Part shown: positions 33,499 to 41,733 of the stretch, in pieces
Position numbering within the stretch: the stretch's first letter is position 1
Layout of the letters: the number at the start of each line of letters is the position of its first letter
Source of the DNA: Nitrospirota bacterium
Lineage (GTDB): Bacteria; Nitrospirota; Thermodesulfovibrionia; Thermodesulfovibrionales; UBA6898
Direction: 5' to 3'
Assembly (NCBI GenBank): GCA_021783515.1
Contig: JAJXTV010000002.1
Span: forward strand, 1-64,000
Length of the DNA stretch: 64,000 bases
The notes under the pieces: generated by a model
Seen by the model: the letters and a program-made list of their open reading frames with translations, nothing else
Database searches by the model: none
What the model was told of the DNA's origin: nothing
Position numbers and translations under genes: made by a program

Positions 33499-34470
33499 TC
33501 ACGCTTCTTTTGGCGATATTCTCTTGAGTACATAATTGCCCGCATAATTTGACCCCTTGGTGAGCGAATAGGCAAAGATGAAAGAATAGAGGTAAACGCA
33601 CGCGATGTTATAAGGAAATTGTATCGAGGTTTTCTTCAGGATATCGATTATTTTGCCGTGGACGATAAATACCGCAAGGGAAGACAAAGCGATTTCCTGC
33701 ATGAAGGGAAGAAATTTGTCGATTACCTTCAGATTGACAGAGGTGGTGAGCAGATATAACGCAATGACGGTGAGGAAATTAAAGTAGAAATTCATGAAAA
33801 TATACTTCCTGTCTATCGTGAAGATATAATGATGCATTCCTTGGGAAAAGAGAACGATCGCGATCGACGCGATCGCTACGAGGAAGGTGTGCTTTCTGCT
33901 GAAAAAGCCGTCGTTCTTCTTAATGACGTACATGCCGAGCATGAAGCATATTAGAGCATTCAAAGAGAAAAATATATCGCTGGAAGGCAACCCCGAAGAA
34001 ATATCGCTCGACGTCTTTATCCGATAGACAAACAATATGAATGTGGCAAGCATAAGCACTAATAGCGTGTTCCGTGTCCCTGTTGCGTTGAGTCTGTTGA
34101 TCGGCAAGAACAACAGATAAAGCCCCCACAATACAGGGAGAAACGACGCGACCTGTTTAATATCATGCCAAATTACAAGAAGAAAGACCTCGTCGACAAA
34201 CCCCTTTAAATTGCCGAGATTGACCAGTCCGATATAGATCAGCAAGGGAATGATGATTTTCGTAATTCTTCTTTTTCCCCACTGAAACGCGGGAAGCGGA
34301 TTTCGGTGGAAGCTTGCAGTTAATCCTATGCCCGATACGAAATAGAATAAAGAGTTTCCCAAAGTCCCCCCGAAAGCCATACTTGGGAAAGGATAAAGAG
34401 TTTCCAGATGGGCGTTCACTATCAGCATTATTGCAAGTATCCTCAGGAAAACGAGATTCGATATTATCAT
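33499..34470 (-). CDS. Membrane acyltransferase (acyltransferase 3 family), tandem copy B
   Basis: Paralogue of the neighbouring gene, same length (323) and same layout of about ten membrane segments (VFLRILAIMLIVNAHLETLYPFP; FYFVSGIGLTASFHRNP). Most of the protein differs moderately from copy A. The 3' end is nearly the same at DNA level (about 83 bases with one difference). Duplication followed by local gene conversion would explain this. Probably acylates a different sugar position or is redundant. Confidence 0.82.
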   Translation of the reverse strand: MIISNLVFLRILAIMLIVNAHLETLYPFPSMAFGGTLGNSLFYFVSGIGLTASFHRNPLPAFQWGKRRITKIIIPLLIYIGLVNLGNLKGFVDEVFLLVIWHDIKQVASFLPVLWGLYLLFLPINRLNATGTRNTLLVLMLATFILFVYRIKTSSDISSGLPSSDIFFSLNALICFMLGMYVIKKNDGFFSRKHTFLVAIASIAIVLFSQGMHHYIFTIDRKYIFMNFYFNFLTVIALYLLTTSVNLKVIDKFLPFMQEIALSSLAVFIVHGKIIDILKKTSIQFPYNIACVYLYSFIFAYSLTKGSNYAGNYVLKRISPKEA

Positions 34471-34617
34471 GTTTTATGGATTTGCACCCGCCGTCTGAGC
34501 GTGTCGTAAATTTGAGCAGGCATACGTTCTATGAAGATATGCGCGATGTGATGTTTCTGATGGTGTCATTATTGTTCACTGACAGTGATAGTGTGCTCCC
34601 CGTTCATGTAGGTAACC

Positions 34618-34668
34618 ATCCCGAACAAGCCGTATTTTATCAGATAAAAGAAAAAAGTTGCCATGGTC
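34618..34668 (-). pseudogene. DUF218/YdcF-like gene, 3' end remnant (frameshifted)
   Basis: The plus strand reads ACAAGCCGTATTTTATCAGA, matching the end of the intact DUF218 gene at 28318 onward. One extra base in the T-rich stretch breaks the frame. It lies upstream of acyltransferase copy B, more than 5 kb from the other remnants. Confidence 0.6.
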
Positions 34669-34735
34669 GCCGGCATGGAACGATACGCCGGAAGAATCGG
34701 ATTGTCATGAGAAAGCAACAGGGAACGACCTCCTT

Positions 34736-35686
34736 CTAAAGCATATCTGTGTCGCGCTTAGAGAAAACAAGATCCATGTCCGTCATAACGAGGCCAGTAA
34801 ACCGCCTAGGATTACTATACTGACCGCACGTTATGTATTGTTTAGGGCTATAGTCGTTTTCCAGGCTAAAGGCGTTAAATCCAGCTCGCTTGAAGATAGC
34901 AAAAATATCCTCTGGTGTTTTGCCCTGTCGTTTAAGCTTGTCCGGAGATATCTCAATAATAATTTCTACGTTGTCATGATAGTCGCCAAAATGATCGACC
35001 ATCCCCTTGACTACCATCCATTCTGCCCCTTCAACATCAATCTTGATGATGCGAGTGCGTTTAGCTTCCCCATTTAACAGTATTTGATGTAATGGTAAAG
35101 CGGCTATTTCACATTCTTGCATTCCCTCAAAATCGTTTAAGATCGATGCCCTCCCAATGTTATCAGGTGGTCCGCTGAAAAGAGCGAGACTACCAGGCTG
35201 GTCTGATACCGCTACGTTAACGGCCCTGACGTTAGTAATGTTGTTTCGCGAAAGATGCTCCTTCAATTTGGCAAAAATGCGCGGAGAAGCTTCAATTGCT
35301 ATTACTTTTCCATTTTGTCCCACAAACCTGGAGGCAAGGAGCGTAAAATATCCGATATTAGAGCCTACATCCACAAATACATCCCCAGCTTCCAATCTTC
35401 TAGAAAGGAAATATGTTAAATTCGGCTCCCAAAGACCAAAATAATAGATATATCTCTGAATGAGGTCTTTCGTGTTCCCAGACATGATCGCACCGAATTG
35501 TGTTTTCGTAGTGAACTTGTGTGGGACCCAGCTGAAGAAAGGTCTTATAACGAGATGCCAGCAAAACATTCTGCATCGAATATTCGTCATGTGGGCCAGA
35601 CATAGCTGCGCTAAAGTAATCAACGGGCCCAGTCTCACATAATTCTTTAGTGCTTGTTTGATTCTTCCTGTCACGTTTTCTTTCAC
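34736..35686 (-). CDS. FkbM family methyltransferase
   Basis: SAM-dependent methyltransferase of 316 residues, often acting on hydroxyls of sugars. The FkbM domain lies in the middle: DVGSNIGYFTLLASRFVGQNGKVIAIEASPRIF near 113-145, RIIKIDVEGAEWMVVKGM near 215-235. It is the usual arrangement and length. It lies 13 bases downstream of a glycosyltransferase in the same transcription unit and belongs to the AT-richer block. Substrate unknown. Confidence 0.85.
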   Translation of the reverse strand: MKENVTGRIKQALKNYVRLGPLITLAQLCLAHMTNIRCRMFCWHLVIRPFFSWVPHKFTTKTQFGAIMSGNTKDLIQRYIYYFGLWEPNLTYFLSRRLEAGDVFVDVGSNIGYFTLLASRFVGQNGKVIAIEASPRIFAKLKEHLSRNNITNVRAVNVAVSDQPGSLALFSGPPDNIGRASILNDFEGMQECEIAALPLHQILLNGEAKRTRIIKIDVEGAEWMVVKGMVDHFGDYHDNVEIIIEISPDKLKRQGKTPEDIFAIFKRAGFNAFSLENDYSPKQYITCGQYSNPRRFTGLVMTDMDLVFSKRDTDML

Positions 35687-35699
35687 AATGCTGGATAAC

Positions 35700-36821
35700 T
35701 CAGAGTTCTAGCAATTCAACAGCGTGACTCAAGTCTGACAACATGCGATCGATACCAAAGTGTCTTTCAGCGAGAATTCTACTATTTGCGCAAAATGTTG
35801 TCAATTTTTCTCTGTCGCGCTCAAATCCTTCTATTATCGATATCCAACTCTCCATGGAAGCGCCTGGCTCTAACAAGTAACCATTGTAGTTGTTAATCAC
35901 CATCTCTTTGATTGCCGCAATATTGTGAGAGACTATGGCCAGACCGGAAGCGGCAGCCTCTTTAAAAACATGCCCAAGCTTGTCGTTCGACGTAGGCAAA
36001 ACAAATAGGTCATTGTTCTGATACAGACTGATAAGCTTCCCGATCTGTTGGTGTGTGATCCCCGCTACTATAGAAACACCTTTAGGAGGCTTGAGACTAG
36101 AGGCAATTGGATCATTTGTGACTATGGTTAATGAGCACTTCTCGCGCAAAGATTTACGAAATGCCTCCAATAAAAAGAAGCCACCTTTGCGGCGCAGGTC
36201 GTTTCCGACAAACAGCAGCCTGATAGGATTCCTTCGGTCTAATCTAGTGGTTTTTGCGGGGGTCCAGCGAGTAAGATCAAGACCGCCGCGGATAACTACA
36301 ATCCTTTTGTCGGATACGTTATAATCATCGCGCAAGGATTGAGCACAGCATTCGGACATCGGCGAAAAAACGGCAATTTGAGAGATAATTGATTTATATA
36401 TTCGGCTCGTTATTAAGTCCTTAGCATAACATTTGACCGCCGCCAAGGAGGATGTGTCGGTCCTTCTTACCAGAGCATGCGACTGTATGTCCGTAGTATC
36501 TGTACATAAGATTGTTTTCTTTCTCCTGACAATTTCTTTGAGTCCATATATGAATTCAAACCCTAGTATAAAAAGTGCTTCATATTTATCGATGTCTACC
36601 CGTTGCAGTTTTTCCCTGAGTGCATAAGCCGACTCGAATTTATTTTTCCATAAATTGTACTTGTTCCATGACCTGAATACAGAATAATCGTTGTTATCGA
36701 AGGACAAAGTGTCATAATCTACGGCGTCAAGTCGGGACATGCAATCGCATAATTGCTGTGCAAATGTCTTATGCCCCAATATCTCTGAGAGAATGAAAAG
36801 AACTCGCGGCTTCCTTCTCAT
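35700..36821 (-). CDS. Glycosyltransferase, GT4-like (GT-B fold)
   Basis: A 373-residue protein with the C-terminal GT1/GT4 domain: RLLFVGNDLRRKGGFFLLEAF, IAGITHQQIGKLISLYQNNDLFVLPTSND, and the donor-binding KEAAASGLAIVSHNIAAIKEMV. The N-terminal acceptor domain starts RVLFILSEILGHKTFAQQL. Expected to add one sugar to the lipid-linked repeat unit. It is followed by the FkbM methyltransferase, perhaps acting on the same residue. The 281-base gap upstream (36822-37102) is AT-rich and shows nothing recognisable. Confidence 0.85.
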   Translation of the reverse strand: MRRKPRVLFILSEILGHKTFAQQLCDCMSRLDAVDYDTLSFDNNDYSVFRSWNKYNLWKNKFESAYALREKLQRVDIDKYEALFILGFEFIYGLKEIVRRKKTILCTDTTDIQSHALVRRTDTSSLAAVKCYAKDLITSRIYKSIISQIAVFSPMSECCAQSLRDDYNVSDKRIVVIRGGLDLTRWTPAKTTRLDRRNPIRLLFVGNDLRRKGGFFLLEAFRKSLREKCSLTIVTNDPIASSLKPPKGVSIVAGITHQQIGKLISLYQNNDLFVLPTSNDKLGHVFKEAAASGLAIVSHNIAAIKEMVINNYNGYLLEPGASMESWISIIEGFERDREKLTTFCANSRILAERHFGIDRMLSDLSHAVELLEL

Positions 36822-37102
36822 CTCCGGCTCAAAGTCCTACCTAGCGAGGTATATCTCATTGCAAAAAGTACCGCCTCTACTTTCGAATAGATTCAAAAAG
36901 AGTTAATTAGCGTATATATAGTAACCTTTTGTGAGGCTTCTTTGAAACGGCGGCATTTTGAGTTCCAAATTGCCGCTGACAAAGAATTCTGCGACTCCTT
37001 GAATGTTTTAACTCGATAAATAACGTGAAGATCTGGGAAGTATCCACGGCAGGGCACGAATAACGCATAACATGTTAAAAAGAAACAATAAAAAATGCCT
37101 AT

Positions 37103-39406
37103 TCATAGACTCTCGATCATCGCGGCGAACTTCTTGCAGTAGATCTCCGTGGAATATTCACGCTGCATCTTTTCATATCCCGCCTCGCCCATCCGGCGCC
37201 GCAGGCCACGGTTTGCCAGGAGCTCGCGCATCCTCATAGCTAGCTCTCCCACGTTTTCCGACTCGAAGAGATATCCAGTTATTCCGTGGTCAACGTATTC
37301 TGGGATTCCCCCGACATGTGATGCAACTATCGCCTTGCCACTGGCCATAGCTTCGATAATTACCCGGCCCATCGCTTCCGTTCGGGAGGGAAGGACGAAA
37401 AAGGAGCATTTCTGGAAAAAGGGACGGATGCCGTCATAATGGAGAGGATGGAGGAACTCGATTTGTCCGCACGGCTCGGCCTTCTTGCGATAATTATCCA
37501 GATCGACATTATTGTATCCCATGATAAGCAAACGGTATTCCGGAAACTCATCGGCCAGCAGCTTAAAGGCCCGAATAAGGATATCGACTCCCTTCAGATA
37601 GAACGGGTAGCCGGCAAAGAAAATAAAGTGTTCGTCCTCGTCGCTCTTCCGGAAATAATCCGTTGCAACGTAATCGTGAAAGACGACGCACTTGTCGCGG
37701 CGGGACCCGATTTCCCGGCTGAACTCCTCGATAAGTTTCCCGTTTAGGAACTTGATAAGGTCGGAGGCATGGAGGCTGAGCCGGATGATGCGCCGGTAGA
37801 CGGCCTTCTTTATGAGGTGCCTCAGCCGGTTGCCCCGCAAAAATGAAGCCGTGAGCAGGTGGCCGTTGACCTCGGTTACCAGCCTGGCTCCGGCAATTTT
37901 CTTTGCGATCGCTCCGGCCACGCCCAGCGTCAGAGGATCGCAAGCATGAATGATGTCGACCCGCTCTTTTCGGGTTATCTCCCTGGTAACACGGATCACG
38001 CGTCGTATCATAGCTATGCCCTTTTGCCAGCCTTCCTCGGGGCAGGATACGGTATGGAGCGTAAAATTCCCCATCTTCATCCCGTCGTATTCCTTCCCCG
38101 AGTAGGCGACAATATGTCCTCCGAAATGAGATGACAGCATCTCATATTTTCCGCTGAAGTTGGGAAGATCAGGGCGGTGAACGCGAGGCGCAATAAAAAG
38201 AATAGTTGTTTTCTCCGGGATGGACTGCACGGACACTTGTTGCGCCGCCGTTATCCCATGCAAGACTTCATCGAACAAGTCGGCATATTTCGCAGCCTGC
38301 GTCTCTACATTGAACTGCCGGCGGGCCTTTTCGACTGCGTTTCCCGTCAACAGCGAAACGAGTTCCGGCTCTGATACAAGTTTACGTATTCCTTCCGCCA
38401 GTCCCCGGCTGTCGCCCGGTTCCACAAGGAGTCCCGTTTTTCCGTCCTCGATGAGTTCTGGTATGCCCCCGATGCCGGAGGCGATCACAGGCCGTCCTGA
38501 CGCCATCGCCTCCGCGATGATAAGCCCGAATGCTTCCGCCCAGACGGACGGAACCACCACAATATCCGAGGCCGCAATCAATGTTTCCACGTCGTTGCGT
38601 GTGCCGAGAAATTTGACTCGGTCTGAGATGCCGAGACTTTCAGCAAGCCTTTCGAGTTCCGGCCGATACCATCCCTCGCCGGCAATGAGCAGCAACACTC
38701 CGGCCCCATCTTTATCCCGGGCAAGCAGGGCCACTGCGTCCAGCAGGTGCTGCAGGCCTTTTTCGGGGATCAGCATAGATACGCTTAAAAGCACCTTATG
38801 CTGAAGCGGGATCCCGATGACGCGGCGCGACTCCAATTTGTCGCCGGGTTTGAAGCGCTCAAGATTCACACCATTGTATACAGTCAGTGTTCTTGCGAGA
38901 GGAAGGTTGTGCGTAACTTCCATACGGCGTCGCACGAACTCCGAGACACCAACATAGCCGTCTATCCGGGGGCGGATAGCCATAAGACCTAACCGGGAAA
39001 ACAGCTTCTTCAATCCCCTGCGCCGTTCGGCAATACCCGAAAAGTGATCGGTAAAAACTATCCTGGCCCCACTGAAATATATTCCGAGAAAGGAGATTTG
39101 CGTGATTCCGCTGAGATTGACATGCACCAAATCGATATGGTGTTCGCGGATTGTCCGGCGCAAGTGGCGGGCCTGTCTAAGCTGCGAAAGGGTGCCCGAC
39201 GAAGCGCAGTCGCCGTGGGGGACAGGAAGCAGTCTTATGCCTGCCGCCTTCAGCTTTTCGGCCACCAGCGGCACGGGCGGACTGATTGTCCCGAAGAAAA
39301 GCTCGTGCCCTCTCCGGGACAGCTCTTTCCCGAGAAATAAGACCTGCTCTTCAAGAGAGCCGAACTTGTTGGGATTCAGATTGGCAAGGAAGAGTATGCG
39401 GCTCAT
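37103..39406 (-). CDS. Fused double glycosyltransferase (two GT-B modules)
   Basis: I take ATG 39406, overlapping the upstream gene's stop by four bases (ATGA), rather than the ORF start 22 codons earlier. The 767 residues hold two complete GT4-type glycosyltransferases in tandem. Module 1 (about 1-385) has RILFLANLNPNKFGSLEEQV, VGVSEFVRRRMEV and the donor site AEAFGLIIAEAMASGRPVIAS. Module 2 (about 400-767) starts TILFIAPRVHRPDLPNFSGK and has RTEAMGRVIIEAMASGKAIVAS. Both donor sites keep the EAMASG motif, so both may be active. Such a fusion could add two successive sugars. Confidence 0.86.
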   Translation of the reverse strand: MSRILFLANLNPNKFGSLEEQVLFLGKELSRRGHELFFGTISPPVPLVAEKLKAAGIRLLPVPHGDCASSGTLSQLRQARHLRRTIREHHIDLVHVNLSGITQISFLGIYFSGARIVFTDHFSGIAERRRGLKKLFSRLGLMAIRPRIDGYVGVSEFVRRRMEVTHNLPLARTLTVYNGVNLERFKPGDKLESRRVIGIPLQHKVLLSVSMLIPEKGLQHLLDAVALLARDKDGAGVLLLIAGEGWYRPELERLAESLGISDRVKFLGTRNDVETLIAASDIVVVPSVWAEAFGLIIAEAMASGRPVIASGIGGIPELIEDGKTGLLVEPGDSRGLAEGIRKLVSEPELVSLLTGNAVEKARRQFNVETQAAKYADLFDEVLHGITAAQQVSVQSIPEKTTILFIAPRVHRPDLPNFSGKYEMLSSHFGGHIVAYSGKEYDGMKMGNFTLHTVSCPEEGWQKGIAMIRRVIRVTREITRKERVDIIHACDPLTLGVAGAIAKKIAGARLVTEVNGHLLTASFLRGNRLRHLIKKAVYRRIIRLSLHASDLIKFLNGKLIEEFSREIGSRRDKCVVFHDYVATDYFRKSDEDEHFIFFAGYPFYLKGVDILIRAFKLLADEFPEYRLLIMGYNNVDLDNYRKKAEPCGQIEFLHPLHYDGIRPFFQKCSFFVLPSRTEAMGRVIIEAMASGKAIVASHVGGIPEYVDHGITGYLFESENVGELAMRMRELLANRGLRRRMGEAGYEKMQREYSTEIYCKKFAAMIESL

Positions 39407-40623
39407 GAGATGTTTTTCCCTGCCAACAGGGAGTCGTAATAACCGAGCAGCTTTGAGCCGATTACGTCCCACGAGTAGATTTCTTCCGCCAGCCGCCGCG
39501 CATTCGAGCTGAGCTCATTTCTGAGGCCTTCATTCGACAGAAGTCTGATTACCGCGTCGGAAAACTGCTGCGGCGTGTCCGCAATAATCAGATGTTTTCC
39601 GTTTTGACCTTCGATCCCTTCGCAGCCCAGCGACGTAGAGACTACCGGCCGGCCCATGGCAAAGGCCTCGAGGATCTTGAGCCGCGTGCCGCCGCCGAAC
39701 CGCAGCGGCACGATGAATACCGCAGCATCGGCGACGTAGGGACGAACGTCGTCCACTGTGCCGGTAATGCGGACGGAAGGTAATGCCGCCGACGCGCGCA
39801 CAAGGGTCTCGGGAGGATTCTTGCCGACGATAGAGAGCTTCACATCCGGCAGGACAGCTTGAATGAGGGGGTATATGTCACCCAGGAAATAGAGCATACC
39901 GTCCACATTGGGGAGCCAATCCATCGACCCGACAAACACCAAATGCTTCCCCCCGCTTTGATGCTGCGGATGAAAATACTCCAGATCGACCCCGTTTTCG
40001 AGGAGTTTCACCCTCTCGCCTCCGCCGTATGAAGCCAGATTCTCCCGGTCGTTTGAAGACACCGCGAGGATAAGATCGAATGATGATGCCGCCCGTTTCT
40101 CGAAACGCAGCATCTTGCGATAGTTATTAGAAAGAAAGGCTTTTTTCATGATATTGCCTTCTTGCCGGGCATATCGCTCGGCGATCTGCGACTCGACGTT
40201 ATGGGCATCCAGGACCTTCGGCACGCCGGGAAAGCGGCCGGCGGCATATACCGCCATATGCAGTTGCTCGCAGTGAATGACATCGAACCCATCGGCCATA
40301 AACCCCTCCACTGCTTTTTCCATGAGCGAACATGTGTATTTGGCAACAGTCAGCGGGAGTGGCGAAGTCAGGTTGCGAACTGCGTCGGCAACGCCGGCAG
40401 GGCGGTCTATGCGGGGATTGCCGATCGTGACTACCCTGACCCCCAGCTTCTCTATTTCGTCTGAATAGCCGGAGGCAGTCTCGTTTCCGGAAAGGGCAAG
40501 CAGGGTGGCCTGAAAATGTCCCGCCAGTGTTCGCAGAACGTGATAGGCGCGAATTCTTCCGCCGCTGTCGAGCGGATAGGGAAGGCGTGCGGATAGGACG
40601 AGCACCTTCTTACGATTGATCAC
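39403..40623 (-). CDS. Exosortase-locus glycosyltransferase (Stp1-like)
   Basis: GT4-type glycosyltransferase of 406 residues. It starts VLVLSARLPYPLDSGGRIRAYHVLRTL and contains FDVIHCEQLHMAVYA, VLDAHNVESQI and the C-terminal FVGSMDWLPNVDGMLYFL, with RFGGGTRLKILEAFAMGRPVVSTSLGCEGI. This sequence style matches the sugar transferases linked to PEP-CTERM/EpsH1 systems (stp1 family). It is translationally coupled to the double glycosyltransferase downstream. The specific sugar is not known. Confidence 0.87.
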   Translation of the reverse strand: MINRKKVLVLSARLPYPLDSGGRIRAYHVLRTLAGHFQATLLALSGNETASGYSDEIEKLGVRVVTIGNPRIDRPAGVADAVRNLTSPLPLTVAKYTCSLMEKAVEGFMADGFDVIHCEQLHMAVYAAGRFPGVPKVLDAHNVESQIAERYARQEGNIMKKAFLSNNYRKMLRFEKRAASSFDLILAVSSNDRENLASYGGGERVKLLENGVDLEYFHPQHQSGGKHLVFVGSMDWLPNVDGMLYFLGDIYPLIQAVLPDVKLSIVGKNPPETLVRASAALPSVRITGTVDDVRPYVADAAVFIVPLRFGGGTRLKILEAFAMGRPVVSTSLGCEGIEGQNGKHLIIADTPQQFSDAVIRLLSNEGLRNELSSNARRLAEEIYSWDVIGSKLLGYYDSLLAGKNIS

Positions 40624-40666
40624 AGAATAAATCCTTTAACAGTTGCACACGACCGCGAGAGGATTG

Positions 40667-41692
40667 TCATCTGTAATCGCACGGCCCGGCCCAGCACCGC
40701 GGCCGTTCCCGCCATATTGTCACGGGAGACGTGCGGCTGACATTGCCGATAGGCTCCATCCGAAAACACATGCGGACATCGCCGTTACTTTCCATGACGA
40801 AGTTCCCTACCGCATGGGGACAGCTTGTTTTCCGAACTTTGTTATCGTGACTCTGGATCGCTGACATCATCGTTTCAGGCTTCTCAAAATAGCTCAAGAA
40901 AAAGTCGAAATCTCCGGCGGTATTGGCAATAACGCCGCCGCCTCGCTCTTTAATCTGCGTCAATGCGCTTATCTCTTTTCTCAGCGACGCTACATCAGTG
41001 ATCCAAAAAGGACTATGACGATACCAGTCTGGACTTGGCTCTTCTCCGTAATTTTGTTCTATGGGCTGGTACTGAACTTCCAGTTTCTGCTCCTTCGCCC
41101 ACAGGGCCACGGCAGTTATTTCATGCAAGTTGTTGGTGCTGATGACGGTTTTCAGCAGTATTCTGAGAAGACGACCCTGCTTCCGCCGCTCCTCGGCCAG
41201 CGACAATATCGCCGCCTTTGTCGCGGCATGAAATCCGGTTTTTCCCCTGAATCGGTCGTGAACTTCGGGTGTCACGCCGTCAAAGGAGATCGTAACCTGA
41301 TCGATACCGGTCGCTACAACCCGGGCCGCCAGCGCGGCATCCAGCATGATGCCGTTGCTCAGCAACTCGACGCGAATGCCAAGTCGCACTGCGTGGGCCA
41401 GTATATCGCACATCTCGTTCCTCAAAAGGGCCTCACCCCCGGTGAAGACCATCCGGAACCGGCCGAGCCAGCTCCGGAGCTCCCGGAGGATACGGAACCA
41501 ATCGTCAGTAGACAACTCCGTCGGGTAGAAATCCATTTTCCATATGTTGCAGTGGGCGCAGCGCGAATTGCAGCGCATCGTCATCTTGGCGCAGATGTAT
41601 GCCGGTTTGTTTAAACTCAGGCCCGTCCTCATGGAGAGCTGGGATGCGGACTTGGCATATAGACGTTTCAAAATCGTTAGTGTTTTCGTCAT
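40667..41692 (-). CDS. Radical SAM protein with SPASM-like C-terminus
   Basis: A 341-residue iron-sulfur enzyme. The radical SAM motif CNSRCAHC (Cys41, 45, 48) binds the 4Fe-4S cluster. VFTGGEALLR follows, then FDGVTPEVHDRFRG. Additional cysteines near the C-terminus (SCPHAVGNFVMESNGDVRMC, PCDYR) suggest an auxiliary cluster of the SPASM/Twitch kind. It lies between a glycosyltransferase and the formyltransferase-deacetylase fusion. In such loci radical SAM proteins may modify a sugar or a peptide; neither is shown here. No small peptide substrate gene was seen next to it. Confidence 0.82.
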   Translation of the reverse strand: MTKTLTILKRLYAKSASQLSMRTGLSLNKPAYICAKMTMRCNSRCAHCNIWKMDFYPTELSTDDWFRILRELRSWLGRFRMVFTGGEALLRNEMCDILAHAVRLGIRVELLSNGIMLDAALAARVVATGIDQVTISFDGVTPEVHDRFRGKTGFHAATKAAILSLAEERRKQGRLLRILLKTVISTNNLHEITAVALWAKEQKLEVQYQPIEQNYGEEPSPDWYRHSPFWITDVASLRKEISALTQIKERGGGVIANTAGDFDFFLSYFEKPETMMSAIQSHDNKVRKTSCPHAVGNFVMESNGDVRMCFRMEPIGNVSRTSPVTIWRERPRCWAGPCDYR

Positions 41693-41733
41693 TGGTTATT
41701 ATATATCATGAGTGATTTAGATCTTCTTCGTTG

